Assembly (NCBI GenBank): GCA_049688395.1
Contig: JBAVKQ010000061.1
Location: 1-53,905 of the forward strand
Direction of reading: 5' to 3'
DNA length: 53,905 bases
From: Prado023 sp049688395
GTDB lineage: Bacteria; Actinomycetota; Actinomycetes; S36-B12; CAIYMF01
In this document: in pieces, positions 17,019 through 26,464 of the stretch
How positions within the stretch are numbered: position 1 is the first letter of the stretch
How the letters are laid out: each line of letters opens with the position of its first letter
Notes under the pieces: model-generated
What the model saw: the letters and a program-made list of their open reading frames with translations, nothing else
Told to the model about the DNA's origin: nothing
Databases searched by the model: none
Translations under genes and position numbers: made by a program

Positions 17019-18209
17019 TCAGCTGCGGATGGCCTCCGAGTCCTGCGGATCGAACAGGTGGACCCGCTCCATGTCCACCGAGATCTCCACGGTGTCGCCG
17101 TTGCGCACGCGCGAGCGCGGGGCGAACGAGGCAACCCACTTCACGCCCTCGCCGAGAGTGTTGAGCTCCTGCTCGCCGGACTCCTTGGCCAGCAGCTGGG
17201 TGTCGGCAGTCTCGACCCGCTCGGCGTCGAAGGTGAAGTGCACGATGATCTCCGAGCCCAGGGCCTCGGTGAGGGTGATCTTGGCCTGCAGGCGCTGGTC
17301 GGTCGGGCCCTCGCGCAGGCTGGAGTCCTCCATGTCCTCGGAGCGCACACCCATGACCACCTTCTTGCCGACGAAGCCGCGCAGCGCGGGCTTGCGCTCG
17401 AGCAGCGCAGGCGGGGCGGTCAGCTCGATCGCGCCCACCTTCAGCACGAGGCGATCGCCCTTGTCGAGCACGTCGGCCATGACCAGGTTCATCGGGGGCG
17501 AGCCGACGAACTGCGCGACGAAGATGTTGTTCGGGGAGTCGTAGCACTCACTCGGACTGCCGAGCTGGTTGAGCACGCCGGCCTTCATGACCGCCATCCG
17601 GTCGCCCATGGTCATGGCCTCGGTCTGGTCATGGGTGACGTAGAGCGTCGTGGTGTTCAGCGCGCGCACCACCGCGGAGATCTCGGCGCGCATCTGCACG
17701 CGCAGCTTCGCGTCGAGGTTGGACAGCGGCTCGTCCATGAGGAACACCTGGGGCTCGCGGACGATCGCCCGCCCCATCGCCACGCGCTGGCGCTGGCCGC
17801 CGGAGAGCTGCTTGGGCCGGCGCTCGAGTAGTGGCGTGAGCTCGAGCATGTCGGCGGCCTTCTGCACCCGCGCGGCGATGTCGTCCTTGGGCATCTTGCG
17901 CAGCTTCAGGCCGTAGGCCATGTTGTCGCCCACCGTCATGTGGGGATACAGGGCGTAGGACTGGAACACCATGGCGATGTCGCGGTCCTGGGGCTCGAGC
18001 TCGTTGACGCGCTTGCCCCCGATCCGCAACTCACCGCTGGAGATGTCCTCCAGGCCGGCGACCATTCGCAGGGCGGTCGACTTGCCGCAGCCCGAGGGCC
18101 CGACCAGTACGAGGAATTCGCCGTCAGCCACCTCGATCGACAGGTCCTGCACGGCGTGGAAGCCGTTGTCGTAGACCTTGTTGATCTTGTCAAGTTCGAC
18201 GCTTGCCAT
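17019..18209 (-). CDS. ugpC: Sugar ABC transporter ATPase (MsmK/UgpC family)
   Basis: The 396-residue ATPase has Walker A GPSGCGKS (37-44), FQSYALYPHMT, signature LSGGQ (135-139), Walker B VFLMDEP and a TOBE domain. It follows the amylase gene by 12 bp in the same direction and is the likely ATPase of the MalF/MalG permease encoded upstream. Confidence 0.93.
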   Translation of the reverse strand: MASVELDKINKVYDNGFHAVQDLSIEVADGEFLVLVGPSGCGKSTALRMVAGLEDISSGELRIGGKRVNELEPQDRDIAMVFQSYALYPHMTVGDNMAYGLKLRKMPKDDIAARVQKAADMLELTPLLERRPKQLSGGQRQRVAMGRAIVREPQVFLMDEPLSNLDAKLRVQMRAEISAVVRALNTTTLYVTHDQTEAMTMGDRMAVMKAGVLNQLGSPSECYDSPNNIFVAQFVGSPPMNLVMADVLDKGDRLVLKVGAIELTAPPALLERKPALRGFVGKKVVMGVRSEDMEDSSLREGPTDQRLQAKITLTEALGSEIIVHFTFDAERVETADTQLLAKESGEQELNTLGEGVKWVASFAPRSRVRNGDTVEISVDMERVHLFDPQDSEAIRS

Positions 18210-18221
18210 CCCTGCTCCTGT

Positions 18222-20111
18222 TCATCGACCGGGACCACTCAGCCCCGGCAGCCGCCACATCTGCACCATCGGACCATCTCCTGGCAGTTCCGCCAGACCT
18301 GCTGCCTGCCGAAGGCTCGCACCTCCGTAGACGTTCTGCGCCTGTGTTCCGTCCCCCAGCCCGAGCAGGTCGGCAGCCAAGGCTATCGGAGGTCCGGACG
18401 CGCGAGCGAGCAGGACGAGCATGGACTCGTCGTGCGCCTCCCGCAGCCAGACCATTCGATCAGCATCCACGTGGACCCAGCGCAAGCCTCCCTGACGAAG
18501 GGCCGGGGAGTCGCGGCGAACAGCACAAAGTCGCCCGAACACGGACATCAGTTCGTGGTTCCACGACTCGGGTCGGTGCCACGGGAACGGCGCGCGGCCA
18601 CCCTCCCCGGTCATCCCCTCGAGGCCGATCTCGTCGCCGGCCCAGATCATCGGCACGCCCGGGTGGGCGATCATCGCTGCGACGGCCACCTCGGTCAGCC
18701 GTGGATCGCCGGTGATCGTCGCGATGCGTGGGGTGTCGTGGCTGGACACCATCGTCAGGCTTGCCTGTCGCGCGGTCCACGGGATGGCGCTGAAGGCGCG
18801 CATGGTGGCGGCCACCGACGCACCGGGCAGCCGGGGCCAGTGCGGCACCGGAGCGCCCAGCCAGTCGCCGAAGGGGGAGTCCGGGCGGACCAGCCAGGTC
18901 CACATCGGGCGGGCCAGCCCCGAGTAGTTCATGATCCCGTGCCAGGTGGTCCCATCGACGTCGGGCAGGAAGTCGTGGAAGTGCTCGCCGACCAGGTACG
19001 CGTCGGTCGACACCTGGGCCATCGTGGCGCGCAGGGCGCGCGCGACGTCGTGGTTCAGGTCGGTCTGCTGGTAGCGCCCGGTCATGTTGGCCACGTCGAT
19101 GCGCCAGCCGTCGAGGCCGAAGTCGAGCCAGCGCGCGGCGACGCTGTCGGGCCCGGCGACCATCCGCCGGGCCAGCTCCGCGCTGCGGTGGTCGAGCTTG
19201 GGCAGTGTCAGGTGCCCGAGCCAGCCGACGTAGCCGCGGGGGATCGCAGGATCCTCGCCGGCCGCCTCGAACAGGTAAAAGTCGGCCTCCGCAGCCCCGG
19301 CGTCCCCGTGCCCGGTGGTGAACCAGTCGTGCGTGCTGCCGGTGTGGTTGGTGGTCAGGTCGCCCAGGATCCGCATCCCGCGGGCGTGGGCTGCGTCGAT
19401 CAGCGCCCGGTAGGCCGCGTTGCCGCCGAGCAGAGGGTCGACGTGGTCGAAACTGGTGGCGTTGTACCGGTGGCTGGAGCCGGCTGGGAAGACCGGGGTC
19501 AGGTACAGCGTGTTGGCGCCCACGGACTCGATGTGGTCCAGATGCTCGGCCACGCCGTAGAGGTCGCCGCCGTAGAGCTGGCGCGCCGAGGGTCGCCCCT
19601 CGGATTCCGGGGGATCGTCCCAGGCCGCCGGCACCGCCCAGTCCGGGACCGGCAGCCGGACCCGACCGCTTCGCGCGAACCGATCGGGGAACACCTGGTA
19701 GACGATCGCGTCGTCGAGCCACCGCGGTGGGCGATCAGCCACAGCGACCCGGAAGTCGGCCGAGTCGGGCAGGTCGGCCGCCACCGGGCCGGCGGCGGTC
19801 AGCCAGCGGTAGCCGGTGGCACCGCCGTCGAGCAGGAACCGGTAGCGCGAGACCGTGTTGTGCGCCCTGAGGTCCGCTCGCCACCACGTGCCCGTGGCGT
19901 CCTGGCGGTCGATGCGGGCCGGGGCGAACTCCGGCTCCCCGTCGAGCACCTGGCGCACGGCCACCGAACTGACCGGGTCGGCGTGCGAGGTGCGCAGCAG
20001 CACGGTGAACGAGTCACCGTGCTGCTGCGGCGGGTCCGGGCAGTAGCCGGGGGAGCCGTCGTGATGGGGCGCGCTCAGCAGCGAGCCCACCAACGCCGGT
20101 CCCGTGGCCAT
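18222..20111 (-). CDS. GH13 alpha-amylase family glycosidase (cytoplasmic maltodextrinase type)
   Basis: The 629-residue enzyme has an N-terminal beta-sandwich (about 30-125) and a GH13 barrel with all catalytic motifs: DLTTNH (251-256), GWRIDVAN with nucleophile Asp339, VGEHF with acid/base Glu376 and SSHDTP with Asp459. There is no signal peptide. Lying 9 bp after malG and just before the ATPase, it probably cleaves imported maltodextrins or related oligosaccharides (neopullulanase or maltogenic amylase type). A reaction other than hydrolysis cannot be excluded from sequence alone. Confidence 0.88.
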   Translation of the reverse strand: MATGPALVGSLLSAPHHDGSPGYCPDPPQQHGDSFTVLLRTSHADPVSSVAVRQVLDGEPEFAPARIDRQDATGTWWRADLRAHNTVSRYRFLLDGGATGYRWLTAAGPVAADLPDSADFRVAVADRPPRWLDDAIVYQVFPDRFARSGRVRLPVPDWAVPAAWDDPPESEGRPSARQLYGGDLYGVAEHLDHIESVGANTLYLTPVFPAGSSHRYNATSFDHVDPLLGGNAAYRALIDAAHARGMRILGDLTTNHTGSTHDWFTTGHGDAGAAEADFYLFEAAGEDPAIPRGYVGWLGHLTLPKLDHRSAELARRMVAGPDSVAARWLDFGLDGWRIDVANMTGRYQQTDLNHDVARALRATMAQVSTDAYLVGEHFHDFLPDVDGTTWHGIMNYSGLARPMWTWLVRPDSPFGDWLGAPVPHWPRLPGASVAATMRAFSAIPWTARQASLTMVSSHDTPRIATITGDPRLTEVAVAAMIAHPGVPMIWAGDEIGLEGMTGEGGRAPFPWHRPESWNHELMSVFGRLCAVRRDSPALRQGGLRWVHVDADRMVWLREAHDESMLVLLARASGPPIALAADLLGLGDGTQAQNVYGGASLRQAAGLAELPGDGPMVQMWRLPGLSGPGR

Positions 20112-20120
20112 TGGCTCAGG

Positions 20121-21068
20121 TCAGCCCTTGACTGCGCCGGCGGTCAAGCCGGTGACCAGCTGCTTCTGGGCGAATGCGAACACCACGAGCACCGGGAGCG
20201 CTGCCATCAGCGCGCCTGCGGCGAACAGGCCCCACTCCTGGCGCAGCGGGTTGCTGACGTAGGAGTACAGGCCCACGGCCAGCGTAGTGTCGCGCTGGTC
20301 GGCCAGGACCACCGAGGCGATCGCGAGCTCGTTGAACATGCCCGTGAAGGTCACGAAGAACACGACCGTGAGGATCGGGGCGGCCAGGCGCAGGATCATG
20401 CCGAAGAAGATCCGCACGTGACTTGCGCCGTCGATGCGCGCCGACTCGTCGATCTCCACGGGGATCGTGTCGAAGAAGCCCTTCATCAGGTAGGTGTTCA
20501 CCCCGAGCGTGCCGCCCAGGTACACCAGGACCAGGCCCCAGATCGTGCCCAGGCCGATCCCCGGGAACGTGTCGCGGATCGTCGAGAGCAGCAGGAAGAT
20601 CGCGGTGATCGCCAGGATCGCGGGGAACATCTGGACCAGGACCAGCGAGGTCAGGCCGGCCCGGCGGCCCTTGAAGCGCATCCGGCTGAACGCGAACGCT
20701 GCCGCGGCACCCATGAACACAGACACGAACGACACGACAGTCGCGATGATCACGGTGTTCTGGAACCAGACCGGGAACGGACGTTGTGAGTTGTTCAGCA
20801 CGTCGCTGAAGTTCTGCGTGTCGTACGGCGGCAGCGGCAGGATGCACTGGACGGTCTGGATGCCCGCCAGGTCCGACGGGCACGCCGAGGTCAGCGTGTT
20901 GCCCTGGCTGAAGGCCAGGTTGACGATGTAGGAGATCGGGAACAGGGCGAAGATCACCGCGAAGACCAGGATCAGGTGCCGCCACCCGACGGTCTTCATC
21001 CAGCGGCCGAACGGCATGCGCTCGACCTCGATCGGGGTGGCTGCGGGTTCGGTCGTGGTGGTGCTCAT
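20121..21068 (-). CDS. malG: Maltodextrin ABC permease, MalG-like
   Basis: The 315-residue inner-membrane permease has six predicted helices. Its EAA loop is IDESARIDGASHVRIFFGMILRLAAP in outline (about 200-225), and the C-terminus is KQLVTGLTAGAVKG, typical of MalG. The start overlaps the malF stop by ATGA. Confidence 0.92.
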   Translation of the reverse strand: MSTTTTEPAATPIEVERMPFGRWMKTVGWRHLILVFAVIFALFPISYIVNLAFSQGNTLTSACPSDLAGIQTVQCILPLPPYDTQNFSDVLNNSQRPFPVWFQNTVIIATVVSFVSVFMGAAAAFAFSRMRFKGRRAGLTSLVLVQMFPAILAITAIFLLLSTIRDTFPGIGLGTIWGLVLVYLGGTLGVNTYLMKGFFDTIPVEIDESARIDGASHVRIFFGMILRLAAPILTVVFFVTFTGMFNELAIASVVLADQRDTTLAVGLYSYVSNPLRQEWGLFAAGALMAALPVLVVFAFAQKQLVTGLTAGAVKG

Positions 21069-22666
21069 GCGCCGATCTCCTCGAGCTTCTTGGTGTACCG
21101 GAACGAGAACGCCGAGATGGTGCCCACGACGATGAAGATGATCAGGGCGATCGCCGAGGCCAGTCCGAGTCTCTGGTTGGTCTGGTTGAACGCCATGCGA
21201 TAGGTCCAGTTGATCAACAGGTCCGTTGAGCCACCGTCACTGATCTGGCCAGGGAATGGACCACCGCCGGTGAGCATCTCGATCAACGTGTAGTTGTTGA
21301 AGTTGAACGTGAAGGAGGCGATCAGCAGCGGCGCGGTGGAGATCATCAGCAGCGGTAGGACGATGGTGCGGAACGCGTGCCAGCCACTGGCACCGTCGAC
21401 GAACGCGGCCTCCTTGAGGTCCGCGGGGATCGCGGTCAGCGCGCCGGTGCAGATCAGGAAGAAGTACGGATAGGCGATCCAGAGGTTGACCACCAGCACC
21501 GACAGCCGGGCGAGGTTGGCCTCACCTAGCCAGTTGATGGCATCTCCGGGCAGCATCTGGTTGATCAGACCGAAGTCGGTGTTGAGCATCCCTCGCCACA
21601 GCGGCGCGGTCAGGAAGATCGGCATCGCATAGGGCAGGATCAACAGCACCCGGTAGTACTTCATGCCCTTCATCCGGCGATCGGTCATGACCACCGCGAG
21701 CAGCAGGCCCAGGGCGAACGTGGTGAACACGGTCATGAAGGCGAAGAAGAACGTCCAGATGGTGATCGGCAGGAACCGATCGCGGATCTGCGGATTCTGG
21801 AAGATCGAGGTGTAGTTCTCCATGCCGATGAAGACCTTCCAACCCGGCTGCAGGACCTGGCCGTCAGCGGACTCGAAGTTGCCGGTGTCATTGGGTGTGT
21901 AGAGGGTGCCGGTGTTGACGTCGGTGAGGGTGTCGGCTTCCGCGTCGTAGACGAAGCCGGCACGCACCTCTCGGGCCTCGGACACACCGGACTGGCTCAG
22001 GAACGTGCCGGTCTCCAGATTGAGCGGGACCCGCAGCTCGGACCATTGGGTGTTCAGGTCGGCGTTGCCGGTCAGGGTGCCCAGGTTCAGCGAGGTGTAG
22101 CCGTTGACGCCGGTGACCCGATCACCGGTGAGGACCAGGTCGGTCGGGGCAACTGGGGTCAGGCCGTCGATCGTGCCGATCGAGGTCGTGCCCGCTGTCG
22201 GGGTGCCCTCCGGGAAGGTGACGAGCATCGACACGGTCCCGCCGGACTCGATCGGGACGACGGGGTAGTCCGCTGACGTCTCGATCGGACGCTCGCCTCG
22301 GATCACCAGGGCGTTGATCGCCGACTCCTTGTCGCCGAGGTTGCCGGTGCCGTAGTTGGTCAGACTGGATTGGCCGGTGAGCACGATCGTGTACACCTGG
22401 AACACGAGCAGGAAGACCAGGCCCGGCAGCAGGTACTTCATGGGCAAGCCCTTGGTGAAGTACACGAGGTTCACTGCCAGGAGGGTCAGGACGAAGAACC
22501 CGACCGCGAGCGTCCACCCATCAGCGAGCGCCTGGGCCAGCATCCAGATCAGCAGCGCGTCGATGATGCCTACGAGGACCAACTTGATCGTCAGCCCGCC
22601 AGCAGTGACGGACTTCGACGACTTGGGTGCGGCCTCGGCCGCAGGTCGATCGGTGGTGATGCTCAT
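21065..22666 (-). CDS. malF: Maltodextrin ABC permease, MalF-like
   Basis: The 533-residue protein has the extended MalF layout: three N-terminal helices (about 28-108), a large extracytoplasmic domain (about 115-300) and a C-terminal permease core with the EAA loop LKEAAFVDGASGWHAFRTIVLP-like. The start is 36 bp after the binding-protein gene. It pairs with MalG in the membrane channel. Confidence 0.92.
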   Translation of the reverse strand: MSITTDRPAAEAAPKSSKSVTAGGLTIKLVLVGIIDALLIWMLAQALADGWTLAVGFFVLTLLAVNLVYFTKGLPMKYLLPGLVFLLVFQVYTIVLTGQSSLTNYGTGNLGDKESAINALVIRGERPIETSADYPVVPIESGGTVSMLVTFPEGTPTAGTTSIGTIDGLTPVAPTDLVLTGDRVTGVNGYTSLNLGTLTGNADLNTQWSELRVPLNLETGTFLSQSGVSEAREVRAGFVYDAEADTLTDVNTGTLYTPNDTGNFESADGQVLQPGWKVFIGMENYTSIFQNPQIRDRFLPITIWTFFFAFMTVFTTFALGLLLAVVMTDRRMKGMKYYRVLLILPYAMPIFLTAPLWRGMLNTDFGLINQMLPGDAINWLGEANLARLSVLVVNLWIAYPYFFLICTGALTAIPADLKEAAFVDGASGWHAFRTIVLPLLMISTAPLLIASFTFNFNNYTLIEMLTGGGPFPGQISDGGSTDLLINWTYRMAFNQTNQRLGLASAIALIIFIVVGTISAFSFRYTKKLEEIGA

Positions 22667-22702
22667 GGTCGGGTTCTTCGTCCCTTCTTGATCAGTGTGT
22701 GA

Positions 22703-23947
22703 TCAGCCCGCAGCGATCGCCGCGGTGATGGCGTCGCCGGCTTCGGTCATGGTCGTCGTCGGGTCATCGCCCGAGGCGACCTTGAACTGGGCCAGGCCCA
22801 GGGCCTCCCAGACCGAACCCATCTCGGGCACGGACGGCTGCGGGATGCCCTGCTTGCCGTAGTCGATGAACCCCTTGACGATCGGGTCGGCAGACACCTT
22901 GTCCGCGGATGCGGTCCACGCCGGCGGGCGCGGGTCGGCCTCGTACATGGCGTCCATGAACTCCGTGGTCATCACGTACTGGTTGAGGAACGTCTGAGCG
23001 ATCAGTGCGTTCGCGGCCTTGGTCGGGATGAACATCGTCTGCACGCCGATGAAGGCCGAGGACGTCGAGGGGCCGTCCGGAACCGGGCAGACCACTGTGT
23101 CGGGGATTGCGGCAACTGCGTCGGAGACGTTCCACGGGCCGGTGATGAACCACGCCGACTTGCCGGAGGTGTAGGACTCCTTGGCGATGTCGCCGGTGAC
23201 CGAGGCCTTGATCAGGCCGTCGTCAGCCATCTCCTGCAGCGACTCGGCGGCCACGATGGAGCCGGGTCCGCCGACGCCCATGTCCTCGACGTTGTAGGTG
23301 CCATCAGCGTTCTGGCCGAAGATGTACCCACCGTTGGCGGTGTACAGCGGCATCCAGTGGTAGGCATCGCCCTGGTCGCCGATCTGCAGCGCCAGCGGAA
23401 GCGAGGCCTCGCCGTCGTCCTTGAGCTTCTTGCCGGCGCTGACGAGGTCATCAAGGGTGGCCGGGCAGTCCGGGGACAGGGCGGGGTTGGTCAGCAGGGC
23501 GACGTTCTCCACCGCGTAGGGCACGCCGTAGGTCTTGCCGTCGTAGGTCACGGCCTGGACGGAGACGTCGCTGAAGCTGCCGGCATTCCCACCGAGGTCG
23601 AAGGGGCTCACGACACCGTTGGTGACCAGCTCGCCGAGCCAGTCGTGGGCGCCGATGAACAGGTCCGGCACATCGCCGGTCTGGTTGCCCTGGACAGCAC
23701 GGCTGCGGATGTCGCCGAAGTCGATCTGCACGACGTCGCAGGTGATCCCGTTCTCCGCGGCGAACTTGTCGCACTCGGCCTTGATCGGAGGGGTCCGGAT
23801 CTCGTCGGCCCAGATGGTGAAGGTGCCCGACGCGGCCGGGGGGGCCGCCGAGCCGTTGTCTGTTGCGGTCTCGCTGTCGCTGCCACAGGCGGCGAGCACG
23901 AGTGCGAGGCTTGCGGCTGCAGCCCCGACCTTGATAGTGCGGCGCAT
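22703..23947 (-). CDS. malE: Sugar ABC solute-binding lipoprotein (MalE-like) 1
   Basis: The 414-residue lipoprotein has the lipobox VLAACG (Cys about 20), then an extracellular-solute-binding fold with FTIWADE, GVPYAVENVALLTNP and DAYHWMPLY. The ATG at 23947, with GGGAG upstream, is chosen because the signal peptide begins there; the frame continues 22 codons further up without support. It is directly upstream of malF. Confidence 0.92.
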   Translation of the reverse strand: MRRTIKVGAAAASLALVLAACGSDSETATDNGSAAPPAASGTFTIWADEIRTPPIKAECDKFAAENGITCDVVQIDFGDIRSRAVQGNQTGDVPDLFIGAHDWLGELVTNGVVSPFDLGGNAGSFSDVSVQAVTYDGKTYGVPYAVENVALLTNPALSPDCPATLDDLVSAGKKLKDDGEASLPLALQIGDQGDAYHWMPLYTANGGYIFGQNADGTYNVEDMGVGGPGSIVAAESLQEMADDGLIKASVTGDIAKESYTSGKSAWFITGPWNVSDAVAAIPDTVVCPVPDGPSTSSAFIGVQTMFIPTKAANALIAQTFLNQYVMTTEFMDAMYEADPRPPAWTASADKVSADPIVKGFIDYGKQGIPQPSVPEMGSVWEALGLAQFKVASGDDPTTTMTEAGDAITAAIAAG

Positions 23948-24177
23948 GAATGCTCCCGTTCTGGTGAGTGGATCCCGGAACCCGTCCACACTGGGCTCCG
24001 TCAGGGGCATCATGCCGTTTCGCTGGGGGCATCGCTCGGCGGGGGCGGGGCCTCTGGAGGCGACCGGCTACCCGTAACCAAACCGTGACCTATCGGGGTG
24101 ACCCGGACTGCATCGAGTGCCCCCCGTGGGCGCCGGTGAGAGCAGGCCGATCCGCGTCCAGCTGCTCGGGGGCCGGC

Positions 24178-25521
24178 TCAGCCGGCGTCGATGGCGGCCT
24201 GGATCTCGCGCCCGGCGGTCTGCATCGTGGCAGACGGCTTCGCACCGGCCATGACGTCGAGTTGGGCCCGGCCCAGCCTCTGCCAGACGGCGTCAGCCTC
24301 GGCCAGGTTCGGGGTGGGAACCGACGCGTCTGCGTAGTCGCCGAAACCCTTGATCACCGGGTCAGCGGCTGCGGCCGTGGTGTAGGCCTCGGTCCAGGCC
24401 GGGCCCAGGCCGCGGGGGGCCGCCAGGGCGGTCATCGTCGCGGCGGTCATCAGGGTGCTGTTCAGGTACTGGCTGGCGCCGGGGGCGTTGCGGGCGAATG
24501 CCGACTGCATCAGCCCCAGTGAGCTGACCAGGGCCTGACTGCGCGACCCGGGCAACCCGTCGAAGCCCGGCACCGACTCGACGGTGAACGCGACCCCCGA
24601 GGCGCGCACCGGTTGCACGGCCGGTGGCCCGGCGATCAGGAAGGGTGACCTGCCGTCTGTGAAGGAACTGAGGGCCTCGTCCGCTGTCGTGTCCGGGCTC
24701 AGGGCGCCGTCCTCGGTCAGTGCGGCCAGCTGGGTGGCGGCCTCGATACTGCCGGGCTTGCCCACTTCGAGCTTGTCGGCGGTGTAGCCGCCCCGGGAGT
24801 CAAGGCCGAAGATCCGTCCCCCGCCGGCGCTGTAGAACGGGTACCAGTGGTAGGCATCTCCGGTTGGTCCGACCGGGAGCGCGATCGGCAGGACCCTTTT
24901 GTCCTTGTCCTCGAGCTCGAGTCCGTCGCGGGCCATCACGTCGATGGATTCCGGTGGTTCGGGGGCCAGATCGGTGTTGCGGAACAGGGCCAGGTTCTCG
25001 GTGGCGAACGGGACCCCGAGCGTTCGACCCTCGGATGTGAAGCCGTCGGTGGCGACCCGGCGGAAGTTGGCGCGCTGCGCGCTGAGGTCCACGGGCGCGA
25101 GCAGGCCAGCGTCGGCCAGGGTCCCCACCCACTCGCTGCGGCCCACGAACAGGTCGGGACCCTGACCCTGGGGTGCGAGGGTGACGAGGTCGTCGCGGAT
25201 GGTGGCCAGGTCCTCGGTGCCGGTGATAGGGGTGCCGGTGGTGGGGCCCGTGCCGGTGCTGTCGTCGGCATCCGCGCCGATCGTTTCGACGATCACCTGG
25301 ACCCCCGTCGTCTGCTGGTGCGCCGCCGCGGTGGCCTTCAGCGCGGCGGCGTGGTCGGGGTCCGACCAGATGAGGATCGAGGAGTTGGCGGCGCTGGTGG
25401 AGGGGTTGGGGTCGGTGCTGCCACTGGCTTGGCCGGGGCCGGGGTCGGCGCCAGAGCCGCACGCGGTCAGCAGCAGACCAGCGGCAAATGCGGCCACGAT
25501 CGTGGCCGGCGGTCGCTTCAT
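24178..25521 (-). CDS. Sugar ABC solute-binding lipoprotein 2, divergent paralogue
   Basis: The 447-residue lipoprotein has the lipobox LLTACG and a Ser/Thr/Pro-rich linker. The fold matches the neighbouring MalE-like protein (GVPFATENLALFRNTD, DAYHWYPFYSAGGG, IKGFGDYAD) but is clearly divergent. The start is ATG at 25521, with AAAGGAG 7 nt upstream. A 230-bp gap separates it from malE, so the two may have separate promoters. Two receptors for one permease would widen substrate range (inference). Confidence 0.88.
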   Translation of the reverse strand: MKRPPATIVAAFAAGLLLTACGSGADPGPGQASGSTDPNPSTSAANSSILIWSDPDHAAALKATAAAHQQTTGVQVIVETIGADADDSTGTGPTTGTPITGTEDLATIRDDLVTLAPQGQGPDLFVGRSEWVGTLADAGLLAPVDLSAQRANFRRVATDGFTSEGRTLGVPFATENLALFRNTDLAPEPPESIDVMARDGLELEDKDKRVLPIALPVGPTGDAYHWYPFYSAGGGRIFGLDSRGGYTADKLEVGKPGSIEAATQLAALTEDGALSPDTTADEALSSFTDGRSPFLIAGPPAVQPVRASGVAFTVESVPGFDGLPGSRSQALVSSLGLMQSAFARNAPGASQYLNSTLMTAATMTALAAPRGLGPAWTEAYTTAAAADPVIKGFGDYADASVPTPNLAEADAVWQRLGRAQLDVMAGAKPSATMQTAGREIQAAIDAG

Positions 25522-25649
25522 GGTCAACTCCTTTCCGCGGCCGTCGGTGTGGGGACGTCCGCTGCCGCGCATCATGCCCTGCGCGTCTTGGCTTGGGCCA
25601 AACGGCGCCCTCGTGTGCTTTACCCTTGTCGACGCACCTTCGGGTGTGT

Positions 25650-25722
25650 GCCGGCGTGGCGCAATTGGCAGCGCACCTGTCTTGTAAACAGGGGGTTCCC
25701 GGTTCGAGTCCGGGCGTCGGCT
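25650..25722 (+). tRNA. tRNA-Thr(UGU)
   Basis: All four arms fold in 73 nt. The acceptor is GCCGGCG/CGTCGGC with one G-T, the D stem is GCGC/GCGC, the anticodon stem is CCTGT/ACAGG with loop CTTGTAA (anticodon TGT), and the T arm is CCCGG-TTCGAGT-CCGGG. CCA is not encoded. Its 3' half is the integration target repeated three more times downstream. Confidence 0.95.
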
Positions 25723-25741
25723 CTGTATCGTCGCAGGTCAG
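25681..25741 (+). repeat. att core copy 1 (within and beyond tRNA-Thr)
   Basis: The 61-bp segment runs from the anticodon loop to 19 bp past the tRNA. It is identical over all 61 bp to copy 2 and has a few substitutions from copies 3 and 4. It forms the left boundary (attL-like) of the array. Confidence 0.85.
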
Positions 25742-25960
25742 GGGCTGGTTAGGTGGCACTGACCGGCCTCTTCGTGGGTGCGATTTGTAACTACGTTGTC
25801 ACTACGTCACCTCGTGTTGCGGAGTTGGGCGGAACTGCATGGACGTGGTGGACGGGTTGGACGGCTATGAACAGTTCCCTCCTGTCTGGCGATCAGGTGC
25901 GACGGTGTGGGTCCGGCGTGCGGGATGGCGGTGGGTCCGAGCACCGGGCGCGCGGCAACC
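25742..25960. repeat. Conserved att flank (P'-like side), copy 1
   Basis: The roughly 220 bp after att copy 1 closely resemble the bases after copy 3 (41954-42170). They share the paired arm sites and the stretch around ATGGACGTGGTGGACGGGTT. A diverged form follows copy 2 (to about 32230). Confidence 0.65.
25785..25806 (+). promoter_or_regulatory. Paired arm-type sites after att copy 1
   Basis: TTGTAACTACG and TTGTCACTACG are two adjacent 11-bp direct repeats starting 104 bp after the core start. The same spacing occurs after copy 3. Confidence 0.6.
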
Positions 25961-26086
25961 TACCCCTGTGAGTCCTTCGCGGCGAAAGGAGGCGGGTCTC
26001 GGGTGGCGGTCAGGCCTTTGCTCGCCAACGGCCCGGCCACGGCCCAGGGCTCGACGTCGAGCGCCACATCCATCTGCTCGACCTGC

Positions 26087-26341
26087 GCAGGTTGCAGTGA
26101 TTGGGATGGCGTCCTCGATCTCGCCGGTGACCTCGTGCTCCTTCTTCAACCATCGGCGGTACTCGTCGAGCAGCGTGAGCGGCGCGGAAGCGTTCGCGGC
26201 GTTGAGGGTGTGGAGGGCCTGGAGGACGGCGGACTTGCCGGCCTCGTTCTTTCCGACCAGGCAGGTCACGTCGTCGACGTCGACCTCGGTCGAGTCGAGC
26301 ACGTTGCGAAACGTCTTGACGTGGAAGGAGACCAAGCGCAA
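26087..26341 (-). pseudogene. Truncated OLD-family/AAA ATPase N-terminus
   Basis: A minus-strand frame starting at the TTG at 26341 reads as the ATP-binding head of an OLD-family nuclease: LVSFHVKTFRNVLDSTEV followed by Walker A GKNEAGKS (about residues 30-37) and a helical segment ending near EIEDAIPI. Beyond about 26087 the frame loses all similarity and runs into the att flank. ABC signature, Walker B and the Toprim nuclease domain are missing, so it is a 3'-truncated remnant of a probable defence nuclease. Confidence 0.65.
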
Positions 26342-26408
26342 GAGCAGGCCCGTCTCTTCGTGTGCTCCCCGAACGGGGTTTGAAGGTACAAGTCCCACCG
26401 TAACTCTA

Positions 26409-26455
26409 TTTACGAAACAAACGAAAGCGCGTATGCTACTTTCGTAGAGAAGGAG
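26409..26455 (+). promoter_or_regulatory. Promoter and operator of the HTH/PIN operon
   Basis: TTTACG (26409-26414), 17 bp, then TATGCT (26432-26437). The perfect inverted repeat ACGAAAG (26421-26427) / CTTTCGT (26439-26445) brackets the -10 box, which suits autorepression by the antitoxin. AAGGAG at 26450-26455 is the ribosome-binding site. Confidence 0.6.
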
Positions 26456-26464
26456 TTGAGGACG

